A stretch of DNA of 64,000 nt from Barnesiella sp. An55 (GCF_002161555.1 NZ_NFHZ01000017.1:1-64000), one strand, 5' to 3'. Counted from the stretch's first letter, positions 8,082 to 17,969 are shown. The notes: a model not told the origin generated them from the letters alone. Numbers and translations: made by a program.

Positions 8082-9443
8082 TTAAATGATTTTATCCAAC
8101 TCGCTGATATTCTTTGCAATCTCGGTATCGGATAGAGTGTAGTTCACAAGGTCTCCGGCCAGATATTGGTCGTAGGCCGTCATGTCGATGAGTCCGTGAC
8201 CCGATAGGTTGAAAAGGATGCAGCGTTTCGTTCCCTCTTCCTTGGCCTTGAGTGCTTCCCGGATGGTTGCCGCGATAGCGTGAGCCGACTCGGGCGCCGG
8301 GATGATACCTTCGCTTTGGGCAAAGAGTGTGGCGGCCTTGAAGGTATCGAGTTGGTCGATATCGGTGGCCTCGAGGTAACCGTCTTTCTTGAGTTGGCTG
8401 ACGATGGTGCCTGCCCCGTGGTAGCGCAGACCTCCGGCATGTATGTTGGCCGGGGCGAAGTTGTGTCCCAGCGTGTACATGGGGAGCAGGGGGGTATAGC
8501 CGGCTTCGTCGCCAAAGTCGTATTGGAATACGCCTTTGGTGAGTTTGGGGCACGAAGCGGGTTCGGCAGCCACGAGGCGTATGTCTTTTCCTTCGCGCAA
8601 TTTGTGCCGCAGGAAGGGGTAGGCGATTCCCGAGAAGTTGGAACCTCCGCCAAAGCAGGCGATGATTACGTCGGGGTATTCGCCGGCCATCTCCATCTGT
8701 TTCTCGGCTTCGAGTCCGATGACGGTCTGGTGTAGCGACACATGGTTGAGCACACTGCCCAGGGTGTATTTGCAGTTGGGGGTGCTCATGGCCAGCTCTA
8801 TTGCTTCGGAAATGGCGGTACCCAAACTGCCCTGGTAGTTGGGATGCTCGGTGAGTATCTTGCGCCCGGCTTTGGTTGACATGCTGGGCGATGCGATTAC
8901 CTGTGCACCGAAGGTTTGCATGATGGAGCGTCGGTAGGGTTTCTGGTGGTAGCTCACCTTGACCATATAGACGGCGAGCTCGAGCCCGAATACTTTGGCA
9001 GCCAACGAGAGAGCTGCACCCCATTGCCCGGCACCGGTTTCGGTGGTGATGTTGGTCACGCCTTGTTTTTTACAATAGTAGGCTTGGGGTATGGCCGAGT
9101 TCAGCTTGTGTGAACCCACGGGGCTTACACTCTCGTTTTTGAAATAGATATGGGCAGGGGTGTCGAGTGCTTTTTCAAGCCCAAAAGCTCTCACCAGCGG
9201 AGTAGGGCGCCATATTTTGTACATATCGCGTACTTCGTCGGGTATCTCGATCCAAGAATCGGTGCTGTTGAGTTCTTGTTTGCAGAGTTCTTCGGCGAAG
9301 ATGGGATAGAGGTCTTCTTCGGTGAGCGGCTTTTTGGTTGCCGGGTTGAGCGGACTCATGGGCTTGTGGGGCATGTCGGCGACAATGTTGTACCAAGCCT
9401 GTGGAATCTCCTTCTCGGGGAGAATGAATTTCTTGGTTGCCAT
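8082..9443 (-). CDS. trpB: Tryptophan synthase beta chain, TrpB2 type
   Basis: A 453-residue PLP enzyme that joins indole and serine to make tryptophan. The motif SPVGSHKLNSA gives the Schiff-base lysine as Lys113, and GGGSNFSG is the phosphate-binding loop for PLP. The length and the long N-terminal extension are those of the TrpB2 branch rather than the ~395-residue TrpB1 that pairs tightly with TrpA. No trpA or other trp gene adjoins it, which fits TrpB2 acting alone as an indole salvage enzyme (known for the family, inferred here). A TATATTTG box at 9519-9526 on the minus strand would give a leader of about 70 bases. Confidence 0.93.
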   Translation of the reverse strand: MATKKFILPEKEIPQAWYNIVADMPHKPMSPLNPATKKPLTEEDLYPIFAEELCKQELNSTDSWIEIPDEVRDMYKIWRPTPLVRAFGLEKALDTPAHIYFKNESVSPVGSHKLNSAIPQAYYCKKQGVTNITTETGAGQWGAALSLAAKVFGLELAVYMVKVSYHQKPYRRSIMQTFGAQVIASPSMSTKAGRKILTEHPNYQGSLGTAISEAIELAMSTPNCKYTLGSVLNHVSLHQTVIGLEAEKQMEMAGEYPDVIIACFGGGSNFSGIAYPFLRHKLREGKDIRLVAAEPASCPKLTKGVFQYDFGDEAGYTPLLPMYTLGHNFAPANIHAGGLRYHGAGTIVSQLKKDGYLEATDIDQLDTFKAATLFAQSEGIIPAPESAHAIAATIREALKAKEEGTKRCILFNLSGHGLIDMTAYDQYLAGDLVNYTLSDTEIAKNISELDKII

Positions 9444-9518
9444 GTGATTTTTTTAGTTCATAAGATTGTTTGTATTACGGTTTGTCAATAAAAATGCATT
9501 TTTATGTCTATCTGTAAA

Positions 9519-9526
9519 CAAATATA
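9519..9526 (-). promoter_or_regulatory. Probable -7 box of trpB
   Basis: TATATTTG on the minus strand, 76 bases upstream of the trpB ATG. No clear TTTG lies at the expected -33 distance. The leader between holds a 14-bp palindrome (9490-9503) of unknown meaning. Confidence 0.45.
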
Positions 9527-9600
9527 GATAAAAAATTATTGTATCGTTATTAATATGCAATAAAAAGTTTCAATTTGAATAAATATTAATTCTTTAAAGC

Positions 9601-9636
9601 AAAAAGAGACGCTGCTCACGCAGCATCTCTTTTTTA
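9601..9636 (-). terminator. Terminator of the superoxide dismutase gene
   Basis: A 10-bp stem with one mismatch (9606-9615 with 9620-9629, loop TCAC), flanked by A and T runs so that both strands read as hairpin plus U-tract. It follows the superoxide dismutase gene on the minus strand and precedes the trpB promoter. Confidence 0.8.
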
Positions 9637-9702
9637 GAATTCATCACATTATGCTTATTTTAAAGTGCTAGATAGAGTTACGCTCACGCGCGACTATGCG
9701 AA

Positions 9703-10284
9703 TTATATCGTGTATCTCGACTCGACAACCGACCAGTCTATAATCTCCCACAGGCGGTGCAGATGTTCGGCTCGTCTGTTGCGATAGTCGATATAGTAGG
9801 CATGTTCCCACACGTCGAATGTCAGCAACGGTGTGTGCCCCTTTTTCAGCGGGGAACCTGCATTGTTCTCTTTGCTGATTACCAAGTTGCCTTGCGGGTC
9901 CTTGGATAACCATACCCAGCCCGACCCAAAGAGGGTCACACCGGCTTGTTCAAACTCTTTCTGGAAGTTTTCCAGTTTTCCCCACTGGCGATCTATGGCT
10001 TCGGCCAACCTCCCTTGTGGCGCTCTGCGACCGTTGGGCGAGAAGGTGAAGAAATAGAATATGTGGTTCCACGCCTGCGAGGCGTTGTTGAACAAGGTGC
10101 CTTCGGTCTCTTTTACAATCTGCTCGAGCGGCATCTCGGCATAGGGGGTGCCTTCGATCAGTTTGTTGAGATTGTCGATATAGGTTTGTTCGTGCTTGCC
10201 ATAGTGGAATTCGATGGTCTCGGCGCTGATAACCGGGGCTAAATCGCTTTTCCCATAGGGCAATGGCTGCAATTGGTAACTCAT
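9703..10284 (-). CDS. sodB: Superoxide dismutase, Fe or cambialistic type
   Basis: A 193-residue cytoplasmic enzyme converting superoxide to peroxide and oxygen. The metal ligands are visible: His27 (FHYGKH), His74 (WNH), Asp157 and His161 (DVWEHAYY). Gln70 in ASQAWNH and the NAGSPL segment are the pattern of Fe-type enzymes, which in anaerobic Bacteroidales often work with either Fe or Mn (family knowledge). No signal peptide. It is a single-gene unit with a terminator behind it and a TATATTTG box upstream. Confidence 0.96.
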   Translation of the reverse strand: MSYQLQPLPYGKSDLAPVISAETIEFHYGKHEQTYIDNLNKLIEGTPYAEMPLEQIVKETEGTLFNNASQAWNHIFYFFTFSPNGRRAPQGRLAEAIDRQWGKLENFQKEFEQAGVTLFGSGWVWLSKDPQGNLVISKENNAGSPLKKGHTPLLTFDVWEHAYYIDYRNRRAEHLHRLWEIIDWSVVESRYTI

Positions 10285-10336
10285 GACTTTCGTTCGTTTC
10301 GTTTCCTATATAACAATTGTCGAACCGAAAAGGTTT

Positions 10337-10344
10337 CAAATATA
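10337..10344 (-). promoter_or_regulatory. -7 promoter box of sodB
   Basis: TATATTTG on the minus strand, 53 bases upstream of the sodB start. The -33 element is not clear. Confidence 0.5.
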
Positions 10345-10420
10345 AGCATATTTTTTCGTTCTGTGCGACTTTTTTCGGTAATCTTTTTTTGACAATAGAT
10401 TATATAAGGTTTATTGCGAC

Positions 10421-11395
10421 CTATTTCTCGGGCTTTGCACTCGGTTTGGCTATCGATTCGCGCATGGCGGTGTCGGCTTCGACGTTTTTCATGCGGTAGT
10501 AGTCCATGATGCCCAAGTTGCCCGAACGGAAGGCTTCTGCCATGGCTTTGGGCACTTCGGCTTCGGCTTCGATAACCTTGGCGCGAGCCTCTTGAGCTTT
10601 GGCTTTCATCTCTTGTTCGAGGGCGATAGCCATCGCGCGGCGTTCCTCGGCTTTGGCTTGAGCTATGTTTTTGTCGGCCTGAGCCTGGTCCATTTGCAGG
10701 GTAGCTCCGATGTTCTTGCCTATGTCGATGTCGGCGATATCGATCGAGAGTATTTCAAAAGCTGTACCCGAGTCGAGACCTTTTTTCAATACCAGTTTCG
10801 ATATGGAGTCGGGGTTTTCGAGTACCTGTTTGTGCGATTCGGACGAACCGATCGACGACACGATTCCTTCGCCTACACGGGCCAGCACCGTGTCTTCACC
10901 GGCGCCACCCACCAGTTGACGGATGTTGGCGCGCACCGTTACCCGGGCTTTGGCTATCAACTGGATACCGTCTTTGGCTACGGCGGTTACCGGCGGGGTG
11001 TCGATGACTTTGGGGTTGACCGACATCTGCACGGCTTCGAACACGTCGCGGCCGGCCAGATCGATAGCGGTAGCCATCTGGAATCCCAGCTCGATATTGG
11101 CTTTCGATGCCGATACGAGGGCGTGAACCACTCGTTCCACGTGGCCGCCGGCCAGATAGTGAGCTTCCAGTTCGTCGCGGGTGATGTTTTTGAGCCCGGC
11201 TTTGTGGGCTTCGATCATACCCCGCACGATGATTTGGGGCGGAACCTTACGGATGCGCATGAGGAATAGTTGGATCAGGGAGATTCTCACTCCCGATACT
11301 TGTGCCGAAATCCATAGCAGGAAGGGCACGAAATAGAAGAATATGGCCAGAATGATAATGATACCAAACGCCAGTAATAGACCTACAGCTATCAT
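10421..11395 (-). CDS. floA: Flotillin-like membrane scaffold protein FloA
   Basis: A 324-residue protein of the UPF0365/FloA family, bacterial flotillin relatives that organise membrane microdomains. Residues about 3-30 form a membrane anchor, followed by an SPFH-like domain (about 35-200) and an Ala/Glu/Lys-rich coiled coil (about 225-290). The family sequence is highly conserved and recognisable from the [16 protein letters not shown] and AVDLAGRD-like stretches. It is the last gene of an operon with the NfeD-like gene 22 bases upstream, the standard FloA/NfeD pairing. Confidence 0.95.
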   Translation of the reverse strand: MIAVGLLLAFGIIIILAIFFYFVPFLLWISAQVSGVRISLIQLFLMRIRKVPPQIIVRGMIEAHKAGLKNITRDELEAHYLAGGHVERVVHALVSASKANIELGFQMATAIDLAGRDVFEAVQMSVNPKVIDTPPVTAVAKDGIQLIAKARVTVRANIRQLVGGAGEDTVLARVGEGIVSSIGSSESHKQVLENPDSISKLVLKKGLDSGTAFEILSIDIADIDIGKNIGATLQMDQAQADKNIAQAKAEERRAMAIALEQEMKAKAQEARAKVIEAEAEVPKAMAEAFRSGNLGIMDYYRMKNVEADTAMRESIAKPSAKPEK

Positions 11396-11417
11396 GGTTG
11401 TATAGTTTGTTTTGTAA

Positions 11418-11924
11418 TTATTTTTGTTCCTTTAATTCGTTCGATTCTTTATCTCTGTCGAGTCGGCTCACGATTACCACGTTGGGTTCTATGCGGATGA
11501 TGCGCACCGGAGTCTCTTCGTCGATGAGTTCGTTTTCGGCCTGGGCTTCGAGGGTGTGAGGTCCTACGAGTATTTTTCCCATGGGGTTCAGTCGGCTCAA
11601 GGTGATGCCTGTGTCACCTACTTTAATATCGGGGGTAATCGGTGAGGGCACAACCGAGTCTATCTCGGTGTGCAGTGCGATTTTGTCAAGGTTGCGCGAT
11701 CGCATGAACCCGATGATGACGACAATGGTTACCAAGGCTGCGATGAGTAGCGTGATGACGGCTCCGTTTGTCCCGAATACCGAGTGGGCATAATAGATAC
11801 CTCCTCCATAAAACACCAGCGAGCAGATGCCTGCAATGGTGATACCGGGTAAGAAAAAAATCTCCAGTATCGCCAGTGTAAGGGCTATTGCAATCAGTAA
11901 TGTAATGGCCAGTATCTCAAACAT
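11418..11924 (-). CDS. NfeD-like membrane protein, partner of FloA
   Basis: A 168-residue protein with three predicted membrane helices (about 3-25, 28-48 and 54-75) and a C-terminal soluble OB-fold of the NfeD type (about 95-155, around [16 protein letters not shown]). Proteins of this family are encoded beside flotillin-like genes and are thought to work with them at membrane microdomains. It sits 24 bases after the TPR/PD40 gene and 22 bases before floA, so all three are probably co-transcribed. This is the short NfeD form, without the ClpP-like protease domain. Confidence 0.9.
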   Translation of the reverse strand: MFEILAITLLIAIALTLAILEIFFLPGITIAGICSLVFYGGGIYYAHSVFGTNGAVITLLIAALVTIVVIIGFMRSRNLDKIALHTEIDSVVPSPITPDIKVGDTGITLSRLNPMGKILVGPHTLEAQAENELIDEETPVRIIRIEPNVVIVSRLDRDKESNELKEQK

Positions 11925-11948
11925 GGCTATCTGTTTTTACAGTTCTTT

Positions 11949-13400
11949 TTAATGTCTTTTTTGCAAGGCATCGAGCTCGGCTTTGCGGGCCTGGTTCTCA
12001 TATTCGGCGGGTTGCGGATAGAGCGAGAGCAGTTGCGACTCGAGCGTCCCTATCTCGGCGGCCAGCCGTTGCCGGGTAGTACCTTGGGCTTTTGTATATT
12101 GAGTGCGCAATTGGGCAGCCTTCGCCTCCAGTTGATCAATGTTTTTGCGCGTTTCGTTGGCTTTGACAAACAGGTTGCGGGCCTCGGCATTGGTGAACTG
12201 GTCGAGCGAAGTATAGTGTATTCCGTTGCAAATGGCAAAGACAAAATCGGGTCGGGTTTGGGCCTTTGCCTCTTTAATCTCTTTCACCTGTTGCAGCAGT
12301 TCGGTATAGTCGGCGCCCTCGGGCCACGAGTCGCGAATGGAGCGAATGAGGGCCAGCGATTTGATGTCGGTGTCGATTTCGTCGAGATTATAGGTCTGTT
12401 TACTATCGTTGGGGATAAACAGATAGATGGTTACTTTGCCCGGTATTCGCTGACGGTCGGAGACAAACCACCCGATGTTGAGCATTTCGTCGATGGCCAT
12501 CATATAGTCGTTGAACGTCGAGTTGAAGGGCATGCCCACATTCTCGGGTTTCAGATAGGTGTTGTTCTCGAGATTCAACCGGGTGATGAAGATGTCGTAT
12601 CCGCCAATAGAGCCCTCGCCGTTCGAGGCGAAATAGAGGGTTACCCCGTCGTTCAGGAAGAAGGGGTAGGCTTCGTCGCGGTCGGTGTTGACCCCCTCGG
12701 GCAGCGGGTTGATGCGACTCCAACGGCCGTCGGTGAGCTTGTTCATCGTGCACAATTCATAGCCTTTGTCTTCGCTCTTCATCCCGAAGAATACCTTGTC
12801 GCCCCGTTGTGGCATATAGCCAATGGTCTGTTCGGGGATATCGACTCCCAAAGTTTCGCTCGTGCCTATGCGCCCCGACTCGGGAGTCATCTTGAAATAT
12901 TCAAAAAACGAGTCGGCATCGACAATGAGGCTGTCGATAATCTGTACCTGCTCTACATGACCAAGTATCAGTTTGGCTTTTTTAGCTCTTTCGATAGCCT
13001 CGGTTGCCGAATCGGGAACCTGTTTTTTCGCCTTTTTAAGTCCCGCGATATAGTCTTCATAACTTTCGACGGCATCGTCGAAACGATATTGAGCCATATA
13101 GACATCGCCCAGGAAATGGGGCGACTCGAGTACTTTGCGTTTGACTCCTATTTTCAAGTACTTCTCAGCCTCGTCATATTTTCCTTCGTGGAGGAGGCAC
13201 ACGCCATACCAGTGGTTCAGCGACCCGTCGTTGGGTTTCCGTTTCAGCTGAGCCTTGAATACGGGAGCTGCCTCGGCATATTTCCCCGCCTTGTACAATT
13301 CGCGGGCTTCGTCGAGGGTTATGGCCCTCGCCGGGAGTAGAACAGAAAAGGCGACAGTAACCGCCAATGAATATTTAAGGAATAGTTTGATTGCTTTCAT
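11949..13400 (-). CDS. Exported TPR and PD40 repeat protein
   Basis: A protein of about 483 residues starting MKAIKLFLKYS with a signal peptide cleaved near residue 26; I chose this ATG because the seven residues before it break the signal-peptide pattern. TPR repeats occupy about 30-145, and PD40/WD40-like beta-propeller strands follow (about 190-330, e.g. YPFFLNDGVTLYFASNGEGS and YDIFITRLN). The end is a coiled coil (about 410-480). Bacteroidota proteins of this layout usually sit in the periplasm or at the outer membrane, often with an OmpA domain or T9SS link; here no OmpA domain is seen. It leads the operon with NfeD and FloA. A TATATTTG box lies at 13503-13510. Confidence 0.82.
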   Translation of the reverse strand: MKAIKLFLKYSLAVTVAFSVLLPARAITLDEARELYKAGKYAEAAPVFKAQLKRKPNDGSLNHWYGVCLLHEGKYDEAEKYLKIGVKRKVLESPHFLGDVYMAQYRFDDAVESYEDYIAGLKKAKKQVPDSATEAIERAKKAKLILGHVEQVQIIDSLIVDADSFFEYFKMTPESGRIGTSETLGVDIPEQTIGYMPQRGDKVFFGMKSEDKGYELCTMNKLTDGRWSRINPLPEGVNTDRDEAYPFFLNDGVTLYFASNGEGSIGGYDIFITRLNLENNTYLKPENVGMPFNSTFNDYMMAIDEMLNIGWFVSDRQRIPGKVTIYLFIPNDSKQTYNLDEIDTDIKSLALIRSIRDSWPEGADYTELLQQVKEIKEAKAQTRPDFVFAICNGIHYTSLDQFTNAEARNLFVKANETRKNIDQLEAKAAQLRTQYTKAQGTTRQRLAAEIGTLESQLLSLYPQPAEYENQARKAELDALQKRH

Positions 13401-13502
13401 GTGTAACAAAATTGTACTCACATATAGCGAATGACCCTTGTAGAACCAACCGAAATCTTTGTTCTCACAGAATGGTTATGTTAAGCCATATACTATATTT
13501 TA

Positions 13503-13510
13503 CAAATATA
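13503..13510 (-). promoter_or_regulatory. -7 box of the TPR-NfeD-FloA operon
   Basis: TATATTTG on the minus strand, about 100 bases upstream of the chosen start; the -33 element is weak. It almost abuts the end of the upstream YcxB-like gene. Confidence 0.45.
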
Positions 13511-13513
13511 CAA

Positions 13514-14002
13514 TTAATTTTGATACTTCATGGACGGTGCGAGAATTTTTTTAAGAAAATAGTCCAAATCGTCGGGCGATTGAAATGAGTCACAGGGTAG
13601 AACGAAGAAGAGATATCGCGAGAGGTAGAAGACCAGGTCGCTCGAGGTGATTTTAACATCGATAATTTGGTTCCACCCGATGGTCTCGGTGCGATTGTCG
13701 TCGAAGTGGCAGGTAATGCCTTGCTCGCTCAATTCAACCTCTTTCGACAGAATGGATGCCCGGCAGTCGGGGTGCAGGGCATAGGCAAACCACAAGTGAT
13801 ACAGAATCATGGGGAAGACCAGAAATACCAGCATGAGCCCTACATAGATGAATAGTGGATTGTGTATCGACAACATCACGAGCAGGGCCACAATCAGCAC
13901 AATCCATACCCCGTTTCGATATAGCCATGTGCGCAACAATCGCCCGAAATAGTGCATGGGTGACACCTGGCAGGGTTTGGTAACGATGCGTTTGCTCTCC
14001 AT
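13514..14002 (-). CDS. YcxB-like membrane protein (162 aa)
   Basis: Start taken at the ATG for MESKRIV. Two predicted membrane helices (about 33-50 and 54-75) are followed by a C-terminal beta domain with the pattern of YcxB-like proteins: a segment ELSEQGITCHFDDNRTETI, then a Trp-containing strand and a YLFFVLP strand. The function of this family is not known; the topology suggests a cytoplasmic C-terminal domain. It stands upstream of the TPR gene on the same strand, with only 13-100 bases between them. Confidence 0.72.
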   Translation of the reverse strand: MESKRIVTKPCQVSPMHYFGRLLRTWLYRNGVWIVLIVALLVMLSIHNPLFIYVGLMLVFLVFPMILYHLWFAYALHPDCRASILSKEVELSEQGITCHFDDNRTETIGWNQIIDVKITSSDLVFYLSRYLFFVLPCDSFQSPDDLDYFLKKILAPSMKYQN

Positions 14003-14150
14003 ATAAGATACTCTCGACTGCAAAGATGGGGCATTTTTACCACTTGGCGGGAGTATTAACTTTTTTTATAAATGGTTTTTCCTTGGACCGTTTTGCTTTA
14101 TGGGAGTGTTGTGTGTATTAATCTTGCTGTGAGCTTCTTGTGCGATTTGC

Positions 14151-14180
14151 TTTGTTTCTTGTTTTTAATGCGTATCTTTG
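14151..14180 (+). promoter_or_regulatory. Promoter of the DUF486 gene
   Basis: TTTG (14151-14154), an 18-nt spacer and TATCTTTG (14173-14180). Transcription would begin after the in-frame ATG at 14178, which decides in favour of the start at 14211. Confidence 0.75.
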
Positions 14181-14210
14181 CACCCGATTTTTGAAAAAGG
14201 AGAAAAAGTT

Positions 14211-14579
14211 ATGCAGGGATTGTATGCGATAGGGTTACTTATCATATCCAATATTTTTATGACAATGGCCTGGTATGGCCACCTCAAGTTGCAGGAGATG
14301 AAGGTTATCAGTAACTGGCCTCTTTATGGGGTGATTCTGCTTAGCTGGGGTATTGCTTTGTTTGAGTATTGTTGTCAGGTGCCGGCCAACCGGTTGGGGT
14401 TCCGTGAGAACGGAGGGCCTTTCAGCCTCATGCAGTTGAAGGTGATTCAGGAGGTGATTACGCTCATTATCTTTACCGTCTTTTCAGTGGTGTTCTTCAA
14501 GGGCGAATCGTTGCACTGGAATCATATTGCCGCTTTCGGTTGCTTGGTGCTGGCCGTTTATTTTGTATTTATGAAATGA
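14211..14579 (+). CDS. DUF486 / DMT-type small membrane protein
   Basis: A 122-residue protein with four predicted membrane helices (about 2-20, 32-52, 76-98 and 102-121), matching the DUF486 family of small drug/metabolite-transporter-like proteins. The middle segment CQVPANRLGFRENGGPFS, between helices 2 and 3, is the family hallmark. Substrate unknown. It is a single-gene unit, with its own promoter just upstream and a strong hairpin just before the convergent AsmA gene. Confidence 0.88.
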   Translation: MQGLYAIGLLIISNIFMTMAWYGHLKLQEMKVISNWPLYGVILLSWGIALFEYCCQVPANRLGFRENGGPFSLMQLKVIQEVITLIIFTVFSVVFFKGESLHWNHIAAFGCLVLAVYFVFMK

Positions 14580-14656
14580 TTCTTGCCCCGTGTTCCTGAC
14601 GGTCGATGTGCAGGTGACGGGGCTTTCCCTCCCTTGAGAGGCAAATAGTGGTGGTA

Positions 14657-14697
14657 CGACACGCCCCCGAACTGTCAAATCAGTCGGGGGCGTGTCG
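14657..14697. terminator. Terminator hairpin between convergent genes
   Basis: A long GC-rich stem with one bulge (14657-14674 with 14681-14697, short loop) lies between the ends of the DUF486 gene and the AsmA gene. No strong T-run on either side; it probably serves both strands. Confidence 0.65.
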
Positions 14698-14733
14698 TTG
14701 TATATTGACGGGGTATTCTCTTGTGAAGAAGGT

Positions 14734-17712
14734 TTATCTTGTAGAGGGCGTACTTTGCCGTCGCATGACTCGCCTGAAGTCGCGCACAATCTGCTCACCC
14801 ATATTCACGATGGTGCTATCGACCTTGTGTATCTCGACGGGGGTGACGGCGTCTTTGTATTTGGCCTTGCCCATGCCGAATTTCATCTTGTCGAGGTTAC
14901 CCGAGATGTTCAAACCCAGCTTGAAGGGGATGGGCGACTTGAGTATGGATATGTGGTAGTTGAAGTTCATGTCGAGGTCTTGTGTACCACCCACCGCCGC
15001 TCGATAACGGTCCATCTCGACGACGAAGGGATAGACGGTCACATTGCCGTCGGCCACGCTGATGTTGACGGCAATGCTGTCGATGAGGTTGCGCTCTTTA
15101 TTCTTGAAGAGGAATTTCTTCGAGATCTCGGCGAAGGTTTCACCGTCGAGCAACACGAGGCTGTCGCCTTCGACATGTATGGCCGATCGCAGGGAGGGTA
15201 TCTTGATGTTGAGGCAGGAGTCGAGTGCCGACTCGGCCGACACGTTGAACTCGACCGTCCCCTGGAACGACCGCAGCATGGGTACGATGGTGTCGAGCGA
15301 GGGGATGAAATCGACCAGTTTGCCTATGTTGATGTTGTGCAGCTTGAAGTCAAACCCGGCATATCCGGCTTTGGCATTGCGGGCCTGGTAGATGAGGGTG
15401 GTGTTCATGGTGGCTCCCAGTCCCTCCATGCTCAGCTCCTTGAGGTGTATGGCTTGGTTGCGCACATCGACGGCTCCGTGTACGTTGCGGAATGTCATTT
15501 TTCCGTAGCGGACTCGCCTCAGGTTGGTTTGTAACTCAAAATCGATGTTCTTGGGTATGACAAAGAGTTGCAGGGGTGTCGAGGTGGTGTCGGTCTCTAT
15601 TTGAACGGTATCTTCGGGGAATGTAATCGACCGGAGCAGCTGGTTGCAGTTGAGGTTTCTCGATGAGAGGTTTAGGGTCGCCTTGAGCATCTTGTTGCGT
15701 TTTAAGGCGCCGTAGAGGTTGTGTATGGAACCCGATGCGGTGAGGTCCGAGCGGCCTATCCGCATGGTGGCGTTGTGCAGGGTGATGGTGCGGTTGCCCA
15801 CCGATACGGCCGTTTTTTGGAAGCGTATGGGTAGCGACGACATGGGGGTGCGCACAAACAGGCGATTAAACCCTACGGTGCCTTGGGGTATCCATATCGA
15901 GTCTTTTATTTGTCGGGCTCTTAATTTTATACCAGCCTTGTCCATGCCCAAGCGGTTTTCGCCGAGTTTACAGAAGAGGGTGTCGGCCTTCAGGTTGAAC
16001 CGGACTTGGGGTTTGGTGGGTTTGTTTTCCATCGGTTGCAGATTGACGGTAGCGTCGGCTTTGCCGCAGAAGAGCAGCAGCGAGTCGGCGGGCATCGAGG
16101 CTTTCAGTTTCTGGACATTCACCTTGCATTGCACGTCGGCTATGCGTGTAGTGTCTTGCGGATTGGTCGTCTTGATGGATGCCGAGAGGTTTTCGATGGT
16201 TGAGTTTACCTGGCGTGAGTGAAGCACGATATTCTGGATTTGGGCTTGTGCCCCCAGTACATCGTTGCCAAAGAAACGAAGCGAGGCGTCGCTCGTGAAT
16301 TCAAAGTTTTTGTTTGTGTCGCGCAAGGCCAGTTGGGCCATCTTTATCTTGCCCAGTGCCTTGATGCGTCCCAGATCTTTCTTCTTGATTGACGACAGGC
16401 GGCAGCGCACCCGCAGGTCGGCATCGACGTTTCCCTCGATAGAGACGCCGTCTTGCAAGGGGAATGTCTTGGCCAGGGCGGTCAGGTCGATTACCGATTT
16501 GGTGTTCAGCGTGATGTCGGGGTCGCCCAGCAGGTCGGTCACTTTGGCATCGGCCAGGATGTTGGTGTGGGCTCCCTTGAAGTGGAAAATCTTCAGGTCG
16601 AGGTACGAGGGTTGCTGTTTGGTCATGTCGATCTGTCCGAAAAAGTCGGCCTTGAATTCATCGATGCCATAGGGCAGGTGGGCATACTTGGCCGAGGCTT
16701 TGTCGATTACGACCTTGAGGGTGACCATGGGCAACTTGTCTTTGCCATAGAGCCCTTTGACAATACCGTTCAGCGTCACGTCGCCTTGGGCCGATACCTC
16801 CTCCTTCTTGACCACGCTTTCGGGAATCATGCGCATGACAGTCTCCAGCGACGGGGCATGCAGCCCGTATTGCAGGTCTATGCCCAGGGCTTTGGCTACG
16901 GTGTCGCCGCGCAAGGTCCCCTTGATATCGAGCTCCACTCCGTTGACATCGAGCAAGGCGTTGCGCAGGTCGATGGTCCGGGTGGCCCGGTCGAGTTCGA
17001 CATCGGTTTTCAACTGAGTGGCTATGTGGTGGGCCAGCAGTTCGCCGTCTTGCCAGAAGAGTACGTTTTTATTCTTGAAGTCGAGAGCCAGCATGGAGTG
17101 TCCCCGTTGCCAGTGCGCTTTCAGTTTGAGGTTCGAGTCCCACAGGTTGGCGAAGACTCGGGTCTCGCGGTCGTCGTAGGTGACGGTGGCATGGCGCACA
17201 ACGATGCGCCGTATGTCTATTTCGCTGGCAATTGGGCCGGTCGATGTCGTGTCGGTCTCGGCTACGGTATCGGGTTTCACGATATCCCAGTTGGCCACGC
17301 CCTCTTTGTTTTTGAAAGCATAGACATTTATACTGTCGAGTCGCAGCCGGTTGAGACTGATTTTCTTGTTTTGCAGGTAATCGACTACATTCACTACTAC
17401 GATGGCTCGTTTGAACGAGAGTAGCGAATCGGTACGTTGCCAAAGCGAGTCGCGTATCGATTTCGATACAAGGGTACCGTCGGTCAGTTTCACCCCGAAT
17501 CGCGGGAAGGTCGAGAAGAAGGTCAGCTCCACACTCTTCATGTCGAGCTTGGCATTCAGGTTTTGATTGGCTACCTTAAGTACGACCGGTGTGAGCTTTT
17601 CGGGGGTAAATACAAAATTGATGGCAATGGCAATTGCCGCAATCAAAAGTACGATGATCGACCCCAAAGAGATACCCGTGATGGCAAGTATTTTTTTAGT
17701 TCGGTTTTTCAT
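14734..17712 (-). CDS. AsmA family protein
   Basis: A 992-residue AsmA-type protein, a family of long repeating beta-groove proteins in the envelope with proposed roles in lipid transport and outer-membrane assembly. Residues 1-35 are a basic start followed by one membrane helix. The rest is periplasmic, with the N-terminal AsmA domain (about 36-300, from VVLKVANQNLNAKLD) and a C-terminal AsmA_2-like region (about 600-970). It is a lone gene, with a TATTTTTG box at 17734-17741. It is convergent with the DUF486 gene. Confidence 0.9.
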   Translation of the reverse strand: MKNRTKKILAITGISLGSIIVLLIAAIAIAINFVFTPEKLTPVVLKVANQNLNAKLDMKSVELTFFSTFPRFGVKLTDGTLVSKSIRDSLWQRTDSLLSFKRAIVVVNVVDYLQNKKISLNRLRLDSINVYAFKNKEGVANWDIVKPDTVAETDTTSTGPIASEIDIRRIVVRHATVTYDDRETRVFANLWDSNLKLKAHWQRGHSMLALDFKNKNVLFWQDGELLAHHIATQLKTDVELDRATRTIDLRNALLDVNGVELDIKGTLRGDTVAKALGIDLQYGLHAPSLETVMRMIPESVVKKEEVSAQGDVTLNGIVKGLYGKDKLPMVTLKVVIDKASAKYAHLPYGIDEFKADFFGQIDMTKQQPSYLDLKIFHFKGAHTNILADAKVTDLLGDPDITLNTKSVIDLTALAKTFPLQDGVSIEGNVDADLRVRCRLSSIKKKDLGRIKALGKIKMAQLALRDTNKNFEFTSDASLRFFGNDVLGAQAQIQNIVLHSRQVNSTIENLSASIKTTNPQDTTRIADVQCKVNVQKLKASMPADSLLLFCGKADATVNLQPMENKPTKPQVRFNLKADTLFCKLGENRLGMDKAGIKLRARQIKDSIWIPQGTVGFNRLFVRTPMSSLPIRFQKTAVSVGNRTITLHNATMRIGRSDLTASGSIHNLYGALKRNKMLKATLNLSSRNLNCNQLLRSITFPEDTVQIETDTTSTPLQLFVIPKNIDFELQTNLRRVRYGKMTFRNVHGAVDVRNQAIHLKELSMEGLGATMNTTLIYQARNAKAGYAGFDFKLHNINIGKLVDFIPSLDTIVPMLRSFQGTVEFNVSAESALDSCLNIKIPSLRSAIHVEGDSLVLLDGETFAEISKKFLFKNKERNLIDSIAVNISVADGNVTVYPFVVEMDRYRAAVGGTQDLDMNFNYHISILKSPIPFKLGLNISGNLDKMKFGMGKAKYKDAVTPVEIHKVDSTIVNMGEQIVRDFRRVMRRQSTPSTR

Positions 17713-17733
17713 ATCGATTCCTGTTTGGTCTTA

Positions 17734-17741
17734 CAAAAATA
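17734..17741 (-). promoter_or_regulatory. -7 box of the AsmA gene
   Basis: TATTTTTG on the minus strand, 22 bases upstream of the ATG. Confidence 0.5.
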
Positions 17742-17881
17742 ATAAGAAAAGTCGCTGAAAAGTTCTGTTTTTGTAAAAAAGCGTCTCTTTTTCTGAAAAT
17801 TAGTGGTCTTGTGCGTGTGTGTGCTATGGGGTATGGAGAGGGATATATGAAAAAAGGGCCGCTGTTTGCGACCCTTTGTCT

Positions 17882-17956
<75 letters not shown>

Positions 17957-17969
17957 GTGTTTGTGAGTG

